Assembly: GCA_940337035.1 (NCBI GenBank)
Contig: CALNHX010007711.1
Span: 1-64,000 of the forward strand
Length of the DNA: 64,000 nucleotides
Direction of reading: 5' to 3'
Source: Agriotes lineatus
Lineage: Eukaryota > Arthropoda > Insecta > Coleoptera > Elateridae
In this document: positions 43,574 to 55,560 of the stretch, piece by piece
Position numbering within the stretch: the stretch's first letter is position 1
Layout: each line of letters starts with the position of its first letter
Notes under the pieces: model-generated
Told to the model about the DNA's origin: nothing
Database searches by the model: none
What the model saw: only the letters and a program-made list of their open reading frames with translations
Position numbers and translations under genes: made by a program

Positions 43574-43907
43574 TGTTTTGGAGCCTTCTCAGTTTTCCGT
43601 TATTTGGAAAATTCCTGATTGCCAGCTCGCCTTGGCATTTGTGGACTGTATGAATTGTAGGTTTCACTGAATAAATACACTCGTTGAAAGCCGGAAATAT
43701 GTTACTTTATTAGCAATAAACAACACATTGAACATTTGAACATTTACAAGAATTAGCTTTCGTAGAGCGGACTCCTTCGCATGCAGTCTCGTCGACAGAT
43801 GGAAGTTAAGTGAATTTTTAGAAACGGACGCCCGCCTGGCAGTCCACTGCGCACAGTATGAATTCAGAATGCAAGAGAAGCGGCAAAAGTTTATAAAGTC
43901 CTTAACA
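43574..43907 (-). repeat. BEL 5' LTR
   Basis: 334 bp, plus-strand TGTTTTGGAGCC to CTTAACA. 43807-43907 matches 37834-37934 with a single mismatch; the other ~230 bp differ by many substitutions and indels. Confidence 0.85.
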
Positions 43908-44518
43908 ACCAATATACGCAATGTTTTACATTATCCTAAATTATTACAATCCACAAATAATTTAAAAGTATCAAGAGATATCCTATCAGTTCAAGACTGT
44001 GTAGATTTACAGAAAGGTATTGAGACTATATTTTTGGAGTAAAAAAATCAACCTTATTCTAATATTGCCGTATGTTTTTTTCAAAATTCCCGAAAAAGCC
44101 TACAAATTACCAGTTTAAATATACTATAGGAACTAGTTTTAAAAATGAAACGATAGGGAATTGAGTGTTACGTATGATTTAAAGTTATCTTTTAATTTTA
44201 ATATAACGTATTTAGTTTCAACCGGATACAAAACTCTTTGATTTATAAAAGGAAAATCCAAAGGTTTTTAATCGGAATACTCTCATAATATTATACAGTT
44301 TTTTTGTAAAGTGGAAAATTGGAATATGCCTTGCTTATATGGGGTTTCATATATTGTAACACGTTACTCAGAACTATTAAAGAAATATTCAAATATTATA
44401 ACCATATAAAGAAGGTGTTAGTAGACAGTGCCTGAATTTTTAAAGAAAATATCTAGTAATATAGGGTGTATTAAAAATTGCACATAATCTTCAGATAGAG
44501 CGATACCTACTTTGATTA

Positions 44519-44933
44519 ATTCTGAGGCGAAAATCTTAATACTAAAATGTTGGATTGGTCTTCATAAACCCTCACGAGCGGTAGATAAAATATATTTTTT
44601 TCTATGGTCAAGTACCTTTTTTGCTCTAAATACGTCAAAATGGCATCAAGAAAAGTTATTAAAAATGTAAAATTGTGGTTCCATATAGAATTTCAGAAAA
44701 TCGGGCAAATTTTATGAAACCATGTTACCACAAAAGTACTTCATCTATTACACACGGTTTCATAAAAGTAAGCCAATACAAGTATTTCTTAAATTTTGCA
44801 TGTGACCATAAATTTACATTTTGAACAACTTTCCTTTCACATATTTGAAACAGAAAAGGTACTTAACTGAAAAAATGTTTTTATCTAGCGCTCGTGGGTG
44901 AATATTTTATTATTAAGATTTTCGTCTCAGAAT
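44519..44933. repeat. Fold-back element with ~200-bp imperfect inverted arms
   Basis: The left arm starts ATTCTGAGGCGAAAATCTTA, and the right arm, reverse complemented, starts ATTCTGAGACGAAAATCTTA. Both continue through CACGAGCG(G/C)TAGATAAAA, AAGTACCTTTT and TTTTATGAAACC to meet at about 44735 (AAAGTAC/GTACTT). The left arm has an extra ~20 bp near 44551. There is no ORF and no clear target duplication. This structure fits a non-autonomous fold-back/MITE-type DNA element. Confidence 0.75.
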
Positions 44934-45138
44934 AACTGTATAACGACTGATGTTAGTTCAATGTTACAACAATTATGTTTGCTTGTACCCAAGCAAGTTT
45001 TCCGCTGCAGTCAGATATGTTATCTTCCACTTTCGCGAGTAAATTCCTTAATAAGTTAAACAAGTTAAACGATATGCAAGTATACAAATATTGTAAGTTG
45101 TTTTGTTGATTTTAAGGCTGCTTGGGGTACACGAACAT

Positions 45139-45864
45139 TGATAATAACTAAAGCTGATATTATATGGCAAAAGCATCTTTTGTATCATTGATATGCCGGA
45201 GAAACTTTTTACATATGTATACTAATTATGTGAAAACAAATCGTTTAAGCCAAGTTTCGTTTTGCATATTTTGCATATTTATACGTTTTTGAGCATACTT
45301 TTTGGATTTTGCATATTTGGTTATATTTAGCAATAATTTGTAATGTATAAACTTTTTGAGATTTTTTGTTAACTTTATTGTTTCATTAAATTTATTAATA
45401 AAATTTTTGTTTGCAACTAATATATATACTTCAACTTTCTAACGCTGGGGTTTAGTGCACGTATCGAAATAAATAGAGGAAAGGGGAAGTCCCTATTACA
45501 TTCTTTGACTATATAATCATACACTGCCAGAAACAGTATAAGAAATCAGCCAACATAGAATCCATTTCAAGAGTCGAACTTCGAGTGTTGGCTGAATAAT
45601 GGTCTGGGGGGATTCGAGGAAATCTCATTTTTATGTTGGCTTACAGCGTGAAGTTGGCGTTGGCAGTCCATGTTTATACAATCAAATGTTAAAATGAATG
45701 ACTTCTTTGAACACAAATTAAGAGAAGTAAATATACTCATACAAAATAATTAAAAAAATTCCATTATTTAGAATACTTCTACTTATTTAAAAAAAAGATA
45801 GTGCATATATATGCGCATATTTTCGTACATTTGAGTACATATAATTATCAGCTTTAATAATAAC
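45139..45864. mobile_element. Candidate MITE with short inverted ends and TTTTGCATA motifs
   Basis: The left end AACTAAAGCTGATATTATATG (about 45146) pairs as an inverted repeat with the right end (about 45842-45863; reverse complement TTATTAAAGCTGATAATTATATG). Internally, TTTTGCATATTTTGCATAT-type motifs recur near 45260-45320, with inverted ATATGCGCATAT near 45810. No transposase. The ends are short and imperfect, so this is tentative. Confidence 0.35.
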
Positions 45865-48800
45865 ACTGTGACTATTACCAACGATACGCGTTACGGAAAA
45901 CAGCATCTTTTATTCAAACACAGTTAATTAACAGACAGACACATATCCATAGATGTAGCACGTATTACAAATATACACAGTGGGCAAAAAAACGGTACAG
46001 ATTTTATAGCCCCGTATATTCGTAGGTCGCTAATATCTTTATATGATTACTATACCATCGAAAAGCTCAATCTTTATAGGTGGAGATAAAGGACTTTTAT
46101 TCCAAACACATAGTACCAATTCAAAGTTGTTCGTGGTTAAATAAAGGCATGCAAAAAATGCTGTTGTTAATGTAATTATTATTTAGAATTTTAGGAAATA
46201 TAATAGTAATGACAAATGTTATTTAAATAATGATTAAATATTCTATCTAAAACAAGGGTTCAATATGCCCACAATTGTTATCAACAATCACATCCAATTA
46301 TATTTTGCAAGTGCCCAAGCAGAAGTGCAGAAGCTACTTGCTTTCCAGGTAGCTGAATCTAATACTCAATTATGTGCATCTACCATTTTCCTCCGGACTT
46401 CGATTAACCAAAAACGAAAACTAAAATCACAGATACCGAATGACGCTGACCAAACAACCACACAAATAAGTGTTACTTTCGAATTTGGTCTTGTGTAAGT
46501 AGTTCAATAATTTATGTTAGTGGCTCTTCATCTTGAGCAAAAGTTGTTTCTTTTCATTTGCTTATTTATTTTTTTTAATTAAATGCATGCTACTATTCCA
46601 AAATTTAGTCTCTCATGGGAATTATCTATTAGCTACAATAATATATATATAAATACATGCTGAGATACCCTTTGTTACGAAAAAATCGAGGGATCTGGAA
46701 TTTTTGTATAGATTAGATGGCCAGTACGTTGTTATGTATGTTGATATATACAAAAGTTGATTTCGCTAAGGAAGATCCAGCAAAACCCTTTGCCAGGTGG
46801 TAAGCTTCCTGAAACCCATTTTTCACAGCGTTCTTTCTAGGTCTGTAATTTTATGGGCCTGGCCAGCCCGTAATCAACACGCTTGTTGTTTGAAGATAGT
46901 GCGTCATATGTTGCCAGTGCGTGATGGTTATTATGTTTTCTTATTAGTACAGCTACCCGACCTCTGGCACGTCTATTCACATCAGTGTGTTGGGTAACGT
47001 ACATGTTATAATTCAGTATGTTATGTTTGGTTGGGTTATTTCCAGGGATCTAATTTGAGACTTTAGGCCACTTACTATTCTTGCTGTTTACTAATTGTTT
47101 TACGATCAGAATGCAGCTCTATAAAGTTGTTATGTTATTTCGACCTCGTTTGTTCTACCTAAATTTTACTGGATTCGGCCCTGTACTAGTTATATTCGAA
47201 TTCATCTCAGCCAGCGTTCAGATGCCCGTGACCTGTACATTCCCATTGTAAGCGCTTTTCTGGGAGCGCACAGTTCATTATAAATATTACCACTTATCTA
47301 TGTTCGCCGAATTGCAACTATGAATTCATTCTTTGTTCCATTTTGTAGACAGTGCAGTTTGGCGTCTTGCTCAATTATCGCTTTTCGATAAACTTAATCG
47401 TTTTGGAAATAAATTTTGAGCAAGCTCTTTGCATTAAGCAATAATGAAACTAGGTCTTAACGCTCAATGTTTCTTTTTAATAACTTAGCGCCTAAAGTTC
47501 TTTAGAATTGTCCTTGCAATCTGATATTTGAGCCTCTTGGGAACTGCGTTTGTTAGCTTCATCTTTTCGATAGGCTTTGTTCAATTGGAATTTCCCCGGG
47601 TTCTTTGGAAAAGATTTCGTTTCGTTGTGCAATAAGTGAGACAGAAAATTCCATCTGTCACTGCTAAAGAGAGATGCTTTACCGGGGAACGGGGAACACA
47701 TTTTTGGGCTTGACGCGGCATTTGAATTTTCAAAGAAGTTCTGCTCTAGTCCTGATAGCAGCAACACCGTTAAAACAATTTAAAATTCGGGCAGCGAGTG
47801 TGGGTGCGTAATGCATTAGCCCGGCGGAAATTTTTGGTGGCGCGTCTTCTTTAATAGTTTTGGTTGCTCCTGTGGAGGAGTCAGTTTGCACTAGCTGCAC
47901 AATCGTTTGAAGACGCAGTTGAACCGCCCTATATCTTCTCGTGTTATGTGAGGAAGTTTTGCATTGTGCAAATCCTATTTAACGCCGGGTCCAACTTGAA
48001 GTATTCCACTCACTGCCAGCCGCTGTCTTCGCCTCGGAGGGCCTTCGCCTCTATTTCGATTACCCCTTTGATTCGAGACGAGCTTCTGTACAACCCTTAC
48101 GCTGGAGAGAAGTCTGCACTTCCGCCATCACGATCGCTGGAAACCGTGCCACTATGCAAACACCAGGTTTGGCTCTATCACCTGCCATCCCCGAAACAGC
48201 ACGTGTTCTGGCTCAGATAGAATTCACCTCTGTAGTCTGTTTTAGGTATTAAATGCATCGCGAAGTGCAGCGAGAATATAAATAGTGTGCGCCGCATTTT
48301 TAGGTGTGGAACTTTACGCTGGCGACTCATGGCGTCGCCTTAGTTGTAAATTGTGGGGAGCAATCCCTGTTTTGCCTGTTTTGCTTGTATGTACTAATTT
48401 TTGCATGACGAATTAGCAATAAAGATAACTTTGCTGGGATCCCCTTTGTTATCAGTCAGGGTGTATCAGTTGTACAATGAACTTGGAAATTTCTTGTGTG
48501 TTTTTTTTAAACCATTAAAGGCTAATTTTTCTTTAAGCCAGCCTTTATATTTATAGCATTGTAGAAATCCTTTTTGGGTCTTCAACCCCCCATTGGCAAA
48601 GGCCATGTGTATTTTATTGTAAAGCCAAAACATGTCTCGTTTGCCGTACAAGCCTTAAGCAGATTAGCTTGCATTGTAGCACCCTGCCCTTCTGCTAATA
48701 AGGGTTAATGAATTAAGTAGTCACCATCGGGTAGTTCTCTCAGTCGGAGTTAATTTGCTTCAGTCAGCTATACACTTTGAGACCAGCAAACAAACACCAG

Positions 48801-51205
48801 GATAATTTTAGACAGTTTAATTATATTGTAATGTATTTACAATCATAAGCATTATTTATTAGAGCAAGATAAAATGTATTTTACAATAAAATCGGTATTT
48901 AAACAAGACGTCCTGTTGCGAACACCTTGCGTTACTGCAACCTGTCATACGTCCGTGCAATTGTGGCCCTACAGTTCGAGCCTGGAAAAATCGACGGGAC
49001 GCCACTGGTCAGGAATTCGGGCGATCGAAGTTGATTCCGGCGGTGCCAACTGTTAAGCTTAAATCTCGGTCCCAATGTCAAAAGCACGTGTAACTGTAAA
49101 TATAGGTTAATTCGGCTATGTCAGGTTTTACGACTTACGCCACCGGGTTGTGCGGGAAGTTTGGCAAGTCCCCGGTGACTTGGGTGTTGTGTTTGTGCTG
49201 GATGCAATAGAATGGGAAGTCGACGGTAAATTCCACCTGGGGCTCGGCTTTGTGCCTTGAGCGGACGTCAGGAAATCGTCGTCACGGTGCTTGCCCTCCA
49301 GAGATGCGGTGGGAACTTGTTTGAACGGTGAGTAAATCTCTGTAGTCAACAAATATTAAAAGCAAACGGCCTTTAAGTTGGCGACGTGCCGGGCCGCAAT
49401 GAAATGGCCTTGCTAATAAACCCTCGCCTCGAATACGTCTTCCAGGAAATTTGTTACAACTGTCTGCCAACGGGATTTGGGCTACAAGTATACGTTGAAT
49501 CCAGGTTATAATACGCGTTTAGGTTTTAGCCAGAAACACGGCCTCCATTATTAGAGTCGTCGGTTCAACTTAGCTACAGGAAACACTCAGGACTCAGGAT
49601 TCCAAAGTGAAAAAGAGAAAAATTCCCCTAAGCGGTCTGGACAGGATCAGGGTTCAGGAAACGGGGATGGGGACCTCTCGGGGAGTTATCTGGGAGAAAT
49701 ATCGAGAATGAATGCGAATGAATGCTTCGTGATTCGGTCGTGATGCGCTTTTATGGGCCCCTCTTCGTGCTCGTGCATCTAGCAACCACTTCGGGCATTC
49801 TAAGTGGGGGAGCAGCGCATACGTGGAGCGGGGATCTCTCGATGACCTACTTGGCCGGGCGGGCCAAAAATTCAAACTCGTAACGTAACGTAGAAATCGC
49901 TAGGGGAGAACGCGCGAATTAATTTTTATTCTGAAAAACGCGTTCCAGCTGGGCGAAACGTTACAGCATTAAGATCCTAATTTTCTAGGAGGGTGGTCCC
50001 TAAGGTAAGTAATTTGATTCAAGGCCACCCTGCGTTTATACCTACAGACCTGGTGGAGCTTTGTGAGCGACGGCAAAGAGCTTGCAGCGAATCCAGTGCT
50101 TTGCTGGCATAGCGACCTTGAACTTTGTTGCTTTGGTCACGGAAGCAATTCCTTTAAAAGCAAGTGGCGCTTTGGGTAATACGATTTTGAGTAGAGTTAT
50201 AGGGTAAGTGCCGTCGGTTTTTAACTGAGTTTTCCAACTACCCCTTCACGACTGAGCTAAGCCGAGGGTAACAGGAACGCCTGCATCTGTTCCAACACAT
50301 TTTAAGATCTGTGTTATCGTAAAAACCGACAAACCCTTTACTCTTTTCCCCCGATTTAATAGCTAGTGCAGTCAATGTCGATTAAAGTTAATTATCATGT
50401 AACAAAGTCGCACTCCTATGCGTGAAGTCTATGTTATTTCGGTGTCTGTGGCGCATATTTTGAATTTCGCGCGTAGGCCCGCCCGCTTGCATATTTTTTA
50501 TCGGAACGTGAAGCGATAATATCTCATTTTGTGCTACGAATGCTGACAGCTAACGTCATTTAAAATTGTCCAAAGTTTCTACGGGAATGTGGTATTGTTG
50601 GATGAATGTTTTCCTCACTGTATACAGCGGAATATCATAGCTTTTTCATTTTGTAGAGGAAACTTACTCAGGCAAATTCTCAGTGGATTAGAAGCGCTCT
50701 GTTGACCCACTTTGCACGCCGTTCGATCAGCTGATGTAACCCGTTTGAAATTTTTTTGTGCCGCGTTTAAGACATTCTTGATTCTCCAGCATTGTTCATG
50801 GAATGTTTTGGCAGTCCCATATTGTGGGCTTCGGCTTTGAGTTTGATGCAACTCTAAAGGCACCTGTCGATTGTTCAATTCAGCCTATGGGATATTTGGG
50901 GTTTTACCTCAAACGATCTGTGCCGGCTACGTGGCCATACGAATGGGCCGAAGGGAGTTTGACATAGGAATTTGAATAACATGTTTTGTTTTCCTTGCAT
51001 TAAAGCCAATTAATACTGTCGACGGTGATCCGGTGCTTGAGTATCTCATTTATGTTACTACAGTGCCCGCTTGAATTCTATCAAAATTCAGTCGGCTTTA
51101 TTTTAGACTTTCGCCGTCATTTGCCGTTCGCTTCACGAACTAAGTAAATTAATGCAATTAATGTTTTCGATTCTCGGAGCTTACATTAAAATCCATTACA
51201 TCTTC
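45865..51205. other. No recognised gene; LTR-like promoter/polyA block at 48270-48425
   Basis: GC-richer segments at about 47480-48460 and 48900-50100 contain unrecognised open frames (for example + 47864-48220 and - 49654-49875). Within the first, a TATA box (GAATATAAATAG, about 48270) is followed by AATAAA (about 48418) on the plus strand, as in an LTR U3-R region, but borders and target duplication were not found. A segment near 49045 (CCAACTGTTAAGCTTAAATC) has the look of a degraded retroelement. I see no host gene. Confidence 0.35.
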
Positions 51206-51210
51206 TTAAA

Positions 51211-51259
51211 GAAGTCGGGTAGTTCAGTTGCGAAAGCACTAGGCTTGCATTAAGCAGAC
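51211..51259 (+). repeat. SINE head, left part (split by LINE)
   Basis: GGGTAGTTCAGTTGCGAAAG carries an A-box, followed by CACTAGGCTTGCATTAAGCAGAC. The B-box and body are at 55441 onwards, on the other side of the LINE. GCAGAC (51254-51259) is the left target duplication. Confidence 0.6.
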
Positions 51260-51458
51260 CCTTTTTTTTTAAATTTTATTTTATTTTGGGTAAATAACAG
51301 GTGTACATCAAAGACGGACACCCTATAACAATTTACCACTACATAAACATAATCATTAATATATAGCAGTCTGCGTTTATAAGCCGAACAAAAAATAACA
51401 AAGAAAATAAAATATGAGTGATAACAAAATGGTAAATGATCTAAAATTAATTAATGAC

Positions 51459-52391
51459 TTAATTCCGCAATCTAAGAATTATACTAGACATCTTATTTTT
51501 AAATTCTCTAAAAGAACATATAAACATATCAGGACAGTTTTCATGAGCATTATAAAGATTGAAATTGACAGATAATCTGTACACTGGAAAGTTAATAGCA
51601 CAATTGGTGTTGCAAACAGATACAGATAAGAGGTCATTGCTTCGGGTCATTCGCTGTGGAACCCGCAGGTAAAATTCTGACAATAAATCCGCACAGTCTA
51701 TTTGATAATTCATCAATTTAAATAGTGTACACATGTCGATTAGTTTTCGTCGGGATACTAACGTGTGCAAGTTATCGGAAAAATGCATACATTTATGTTT
51801 AAGATGTTTAATAAATTTATTTTGAATTCGTTCGATTCTTGAAATGTAAATATTATACTGCGGGTTCCACACGGATACAGCAAATTCAAGTATACTTCTG
51901 ACTAATGAATTGTACAATAAAATCATTGTGGTAGCGCTATTAAAAGGTTTACATGTTCTAATTATAAATCCTAATACTCTATAGGCTTTCTGTGTAATTG
52001 AGTCAATGTGTTTGTCAAATCTGAGTTAGCTATCCAATATAACACCTAAGTCCTTGATGCTGAGCGTATTGTTTACATTTGCATTGTTAATTTGATAAGT
52101 GTAATTTATTCCATTGCGATTTCTTGTAAACTGTATGCAATTACACTTATCAGGATTCAGTACTAAGCGGTTGCTAAAGCAATAGATGACAAATCTATTA
52201 ATGTCATGTTGCACTTTTTGACAATCGCTTACTGTGGTGATATTGGCATAAATTTTCAAATCATCAGCGTATAATAAAAATTTTGAATATTTAAAAGAGA
52301 GAGAAATATCATTTAAAAACAGAATAAAAAACAAAGGTCCTAGATGCGATCCTTGGGGTACTCCAGATGTTATATTGGCAGTTTCCGACAC
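51459..52391 (-). pseudogene. CR1-like LINE ORF2, RT palm C-terminus and thumb
   Basis: SGVPQGSHLGPLFFILFLND (motif B) and FLLYADDLKIY (motif C, catalytic YADD) are followed by NPDKCNCIQFTR and IKDLGVILDS. An in-frame TAA at about 52024-52026 interrupts, and the same frame continues to VSVWNPQYN and the stop at 51459. It is joined without a shift to the upstream half but separated from it by a TAA at 52392-52394. Confidence 0.8.
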
Positions 52392-53215
52392 TTAACCATT
52401 GACTGTTACACACTGGCTTCTATTACTTAAATATGAAATAATCCACCTCAGAAGATCTCCATGTACACCGATATCCAATAATTTTTGAATTAGTAGTGAA
52501 TGATCAATTTTGTCAAACGCTTTACTGAAATCGGTGTACACAGCGTGGACTTCCGAACGTTCATCCATAGATTTATTAATAAAGTTGGTATAAACAAGCA
52601 AGTTTGACACAACTGATCTCTTGGAGTAAAATCCATGTTGCTCCGGAATAATAATTTCTTTGTATGTATGAAATATTACGTTGTATATTAGTTTTTCCAA
52701 TACTTTATTAAATTCACAAAGTTTAGAAAGTGGGCGATAGTTATTTATTTCGCTTTTGCTGCCGGATTTATGTACAGGAGTTACAAGAGCCCTTTTCCAC
52801 GCAGAAGGGCAGCATCCTTCAGATACAGATTTATTACAGATAATAGTTAACGGCTCAGATAATGATATCGAGCAGTTTTTAACAAATATAGTTGGAATAT
52901 TATCGGGTCCAGCCCCCTTGCTTACATCCAGGCTATTTAGTAGCTCCTGCACTTCAGCAATAGTGAATACGCAAGTTCCTAAAGAAATATTATTTGTTTT
53001 TACGCCGTAGAGATTTACAGGTTCTTTTTCAGAGTTCGGAGTGTAAACTGAGCTAAAAAATGTTGAGAATAGATTAGATATTTCTATAGCGCTATTAGCA
53101 ACAGTGCCATTTAATTGCATACTAGATGGGATACCATTTGATTTGTTTTTTTCTTTTACGTAAGACCAAAGCTTTTTGGTATTAGAACAGATTTTTGATT
53201 CGGTTGTGTTAATAT
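52392..53215 (-). pseudogene. CR1-like LINE ORF2, RT fingers and palm motif A
   Basis: Contains AWKRALVTPVHKSG, NNYRPLSKLCEFNKVLEKLI, FYSKRSVVSNLL and AVYTDFSKAFDKIDHSLLIQ (motif A with catalytic Asp), ending in CVTVNG at a TAA. The upstream edge is a frameshift near 53215 from the endonuclease-RT linker. Confidence 0.8.
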
Positions 53216-54281
53216 AGGTTCGAAAGCACTGACGCGTTTTCTAAGTAAACTGAAGCTATTATAATCAACAGGAGATTTATATCTTTTATATTTTCTATGG
53301 AATCTAGCTTTCTCCTTTATCAGCTTAATTAGATCGCGTGAAAACAAGGCAGGAAAACAATCTGATCGCTTATTAAACATTGGTACATGTTCTGAAATAA
53401 CAGATTCCAAAATTATATAAAATTTATTTACACAGTTCTCAGTGCTAAGCGATTTCAGTTCAACGTTCCAGTCATAAGACAGTAATTTACCATTAATAAC
53501 ATTGTAATCAGCTTTGGAGAAATTACGAAAAATTTGAGTTGCTGCAATAAGCGGTTCTGTAGACTTATATTTAAAATATATTTCTAAAGGTGGATGGTTT
53601 TGATCTACAACAGTACGGGAACTTTCGCAATGAATAACCTCTGTGTCTTCGTTGTTAGATAACACAAGGTCTAGAATTCTTGAATTGATATTTTTAACAA
53701 AATTAAATTGCATAATTCCACTTGCAGATATACAATCTACAAATAAATTAGCATTATTGTCGTACGTTGAAGCTGCTTGCACGCTCATTGAGATTCTTAA
53801 CCCAATTGATGTTGCGCAAGTTGAAATCACCACAAATAAGCCTAACATCACTGTCTTTTAAGCAATTAGCAATAATTGAAAGTTTATCGATAAAACGTGT
53901 AAGGCTTACAGTTTGATCTTTCCCTGGAGGTATGTAAACACAACCAATGTAAACTGTTGAATCCATTTTTGAAGATGATGGAATTCCTATCCAGATATCT
54001 TCGGATCTGCTACACCAATCATTTTTCACAAAACATTTCATGTATTTTTTTACACCAATTAACACACCACCACCATCTGTTTTACTAGAATCTGCATCAC
54101 ACCGATCCCTTCTAAATATTTCATAACTCGAATGAAGCACTTCCGCACTAAAAACTGACCTGTTGAGGAATGATTCAGTAAGACAGATTATATCATTACT
54201 GCACGTAGGCGAATTAAGGAAAATTTCATTTGTTTTAGTACGTAGACCTCTTACATTCTGGTAATAGATAGAAAGGTCCAT
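53216..54281 (-). pseudogene. CR1-like LINE ORF2, endonuclease and linker
   Basis: Starts MDLSIYYQNVRGLRTK (54281). Catalytic positions are visible in YYQNVRG (Asn), ICLTESFL (Glu), YIGCVYIPP and LICGDFNLRNINW (Asp/Asn). A frameshift near 53770 follows the GDFN motif. The rest of the endonuclease and the linker (RILDLVLSN, QNHPPLEIYF) continue in another frame to about 53216. Confidence 0.8.
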
Positions 54282-54332
54282 AACTGCAAACGATTAATAT
54301 GAGATTGTGTTTTTCTATTGGTTTTTCTAATT

Positions 54333-55295
54333 TTAATTTAAATTAGAAATATCGCGCTCCCTTTGGATAGGAACAACTTTAGATGCATCCGTTTTACGAG
54401 GAAAGATTTTACAGCCAGTAACCCAGACATATTTATAGTTTTTTTCACGTGCTACTTCACGAGCTTTTTTGTGCAGAAGTTTATCCTTATGTGATAAATG
54501 TTCCTTAATATAAATTTTTCTGGAGGTAGATTCAAAACCTATTTCATTAATGGTTAAACCTCTTTTGTTTTTTGCTGCTGCAAGAAACGTGTCCTTAAGT
54601 TGCCGTGTAGTCATCTTGATGATAATGTTTCGAGGAACTTCCTGGTTTCGTTTGAATTGCTGAACTCTGTGGATTGCATCTACATCGTTCCTGTTAACAA
54701 TACAACCGATTTTTTCCCCGATAATCTTGACAATGTCCACTAAGTTTTCGTCTTGTCTTTCAGGTACATTTCGAATTTCTAAATTATTTATTCTGCTACG
54801 TTGTTCAAGATCGTCGATTTTTGATCCAAGTGCAGCCACTTCAGTTTTTAGTGACGAATTCTCCGCTGTTAAAATATCTACTGATTTCATATTCCTTTTT
54901 ATGGATTTTAGTTCGTTTTCGAATTCAGTAACTTTATCCGAGCAGAACTGAACAGATCTTATGAGAGGTTCAAGTTTAGCATCCATTGCCCTTATAGTAT
55001 CACTTTTCAAATTGGAGAGCATTTTCGTAATTTGTGCCATACTGATAGAAGTACTATCAGAATCGGCCTCGACGTCATCTGTTACTATTGCTGAATTATT
55101 TAATCTCCCTGTGCGGCATTCAACACATATCCAGAATGAACCTGGAGTGTTAAAGAGCCGAAGTTGTTCAGTCGATAAGTTGATGCACCTAGTATGAAAA
55201 AACAGAGCGCAGGAACCACTACACTGAATCCCCGGCGATTTTTTACTTATTGCAAGAGTACATGTATTGCACGATGTCATTGTAATGGTTAACAA
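54333..55295 (-). CDS. CR1-like LINE ORF1: PHD finger, coiled coil, RNA-binding domain (320 codons, intact)
   Basis: An N-terminal PHD-type zinc finger is seen at residues ~9-60 (CNTC ... CSGSCALFFHTRC ... WICVEC, C4HC3 spacing). A serine/acid-rich spacer follows, then a coiled coil at ~115-170 (ENELKSIKRNM, AENSSLKTEVAALGSKIDD). A C-terminal domain resembles the L1-type ORF1 RNA-binding region (NNLEIRNVPE, IHRVQQFKRN, PRNIIIKM). The protein would package element RNA. The frame is uninterrupted, unlike ORF2, and ends 51 nt before the ORF2 start. Confidence 0.85.
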   Translation of the reverse strand: MLTITMTSCNTCTLAISKKSPGIQCSGSCALFFHTRCINLSTEQLRLFNTPGSFWICVECRTGRLNNSAIVTDDVEADSDSTSISMAQITKMLSNLKSDTIRAMDAKLEPLIRSVQFCSDKVTEFENELKSIKRNMKSVDILTAENSSLKTEVAALGSKIDDLEQRSRINNLEIRNVPERQDENLVDIVKIIGEKIGCIVNRNDVDAIHRVQQFKRNQEVPRNIIIKMTTRQLKDTFLAAAKNKRGLTINEIGFESTSRKIYIKEHLSHKDKLLHKKAREVAREKNYKYVWVTGCKIFPRKTDASKVVPIQRERDISNLN

Positions 55296-55440
55296 GACAG
55301 TTTGATTTTATTATTTTAGTACAGTAGCTTTATGTAGAGATAGTTTAGAAATGTATTGCACTTTTACAGTATCAATTTTCGTCCAAGGTTTACGTATTGC
55401 TATCACCCGGCGCAATGTACACGTCCGTTCCACACTAAAC

Positions 55441-55560
55441 GCAGACGTGTTTTTTAGTTTGAATCCCGCGTGAGCCGGAATTTTTTTGCAGCCTTGGCGA
55501 TTGGAGTTGGGCACGGTAAGACCATCCACAATTGGGCACCGAATTAATTGTAGTCTACTC
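55441..55560 (+). repeat. SINE, right part with B-box and body
   Basis: Starts with target duplication GCAGAC, then AGTTTGAATCCC (B-box, 55456-55467) and GAATTTTTTTGCAGCC, as in the SINE at 17318. The right end is uncertain. Confidence 0.55.

Larger units (their letters stand above)
37594..43907 (-). mobile_element. BEL/Pao LTR retrotransposon with reverse transcriptase core replaced by repeats
   Basis: Flanking LTRs (37594-37934 and 43574-43907; minus-strand ends TGTTAAGG...AACA) enclose gag, zinc knuckles, aspartic protease, an RT-remnant region, RNase H and an open integrase with BEL/Pao-type motifs (FGWIVSGP, DPLGLLSP, GIDYGGPF). The primer site matches the 3' end of tRNA-Tyr. The RT catalytic core is missing. 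No 5-bp target duplication was found: the left flank ends ATGCAC and the right flank begins ACCAAT. Together with mosaic LTRs this suggests a recombinant between two copies. Confidence 0.9.
51260..55440 (-). mobile_element. CR1-like non-LTR retrotransposon, full length, inserted in a SINE
   Basis: Two ORFs in the usual order (PHD/coiled-coil ORF1, then endonuclease-RT ORF2), a 5' UTR of about 145 bp, a 3' UTR of about 190 bp and a poly(A) tail (T-run on plus at 51262-51270). GCAGAC flanks both ends (51254-51259; 55441-55446), and joining the flanks restores a tRNA-like SINE head. ORF2 has at least two frameshifts and two in-frame stops, so the copy is dead. Placement near CR1/L2-type elements rests on the PHD-type ORF1 and RT wording; a Jockey-group affiliation is not excluded. 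Confidence 0.85.

Noticed and set aside
12202..44566. Exact 16-bp match TTGGATTGGTCTTCAT at 12202 and 44551
   Set aside because: One 16-mer shared by chance is expected at roughly this frequency in 64 kb of biased DNA, and flanks do not align.
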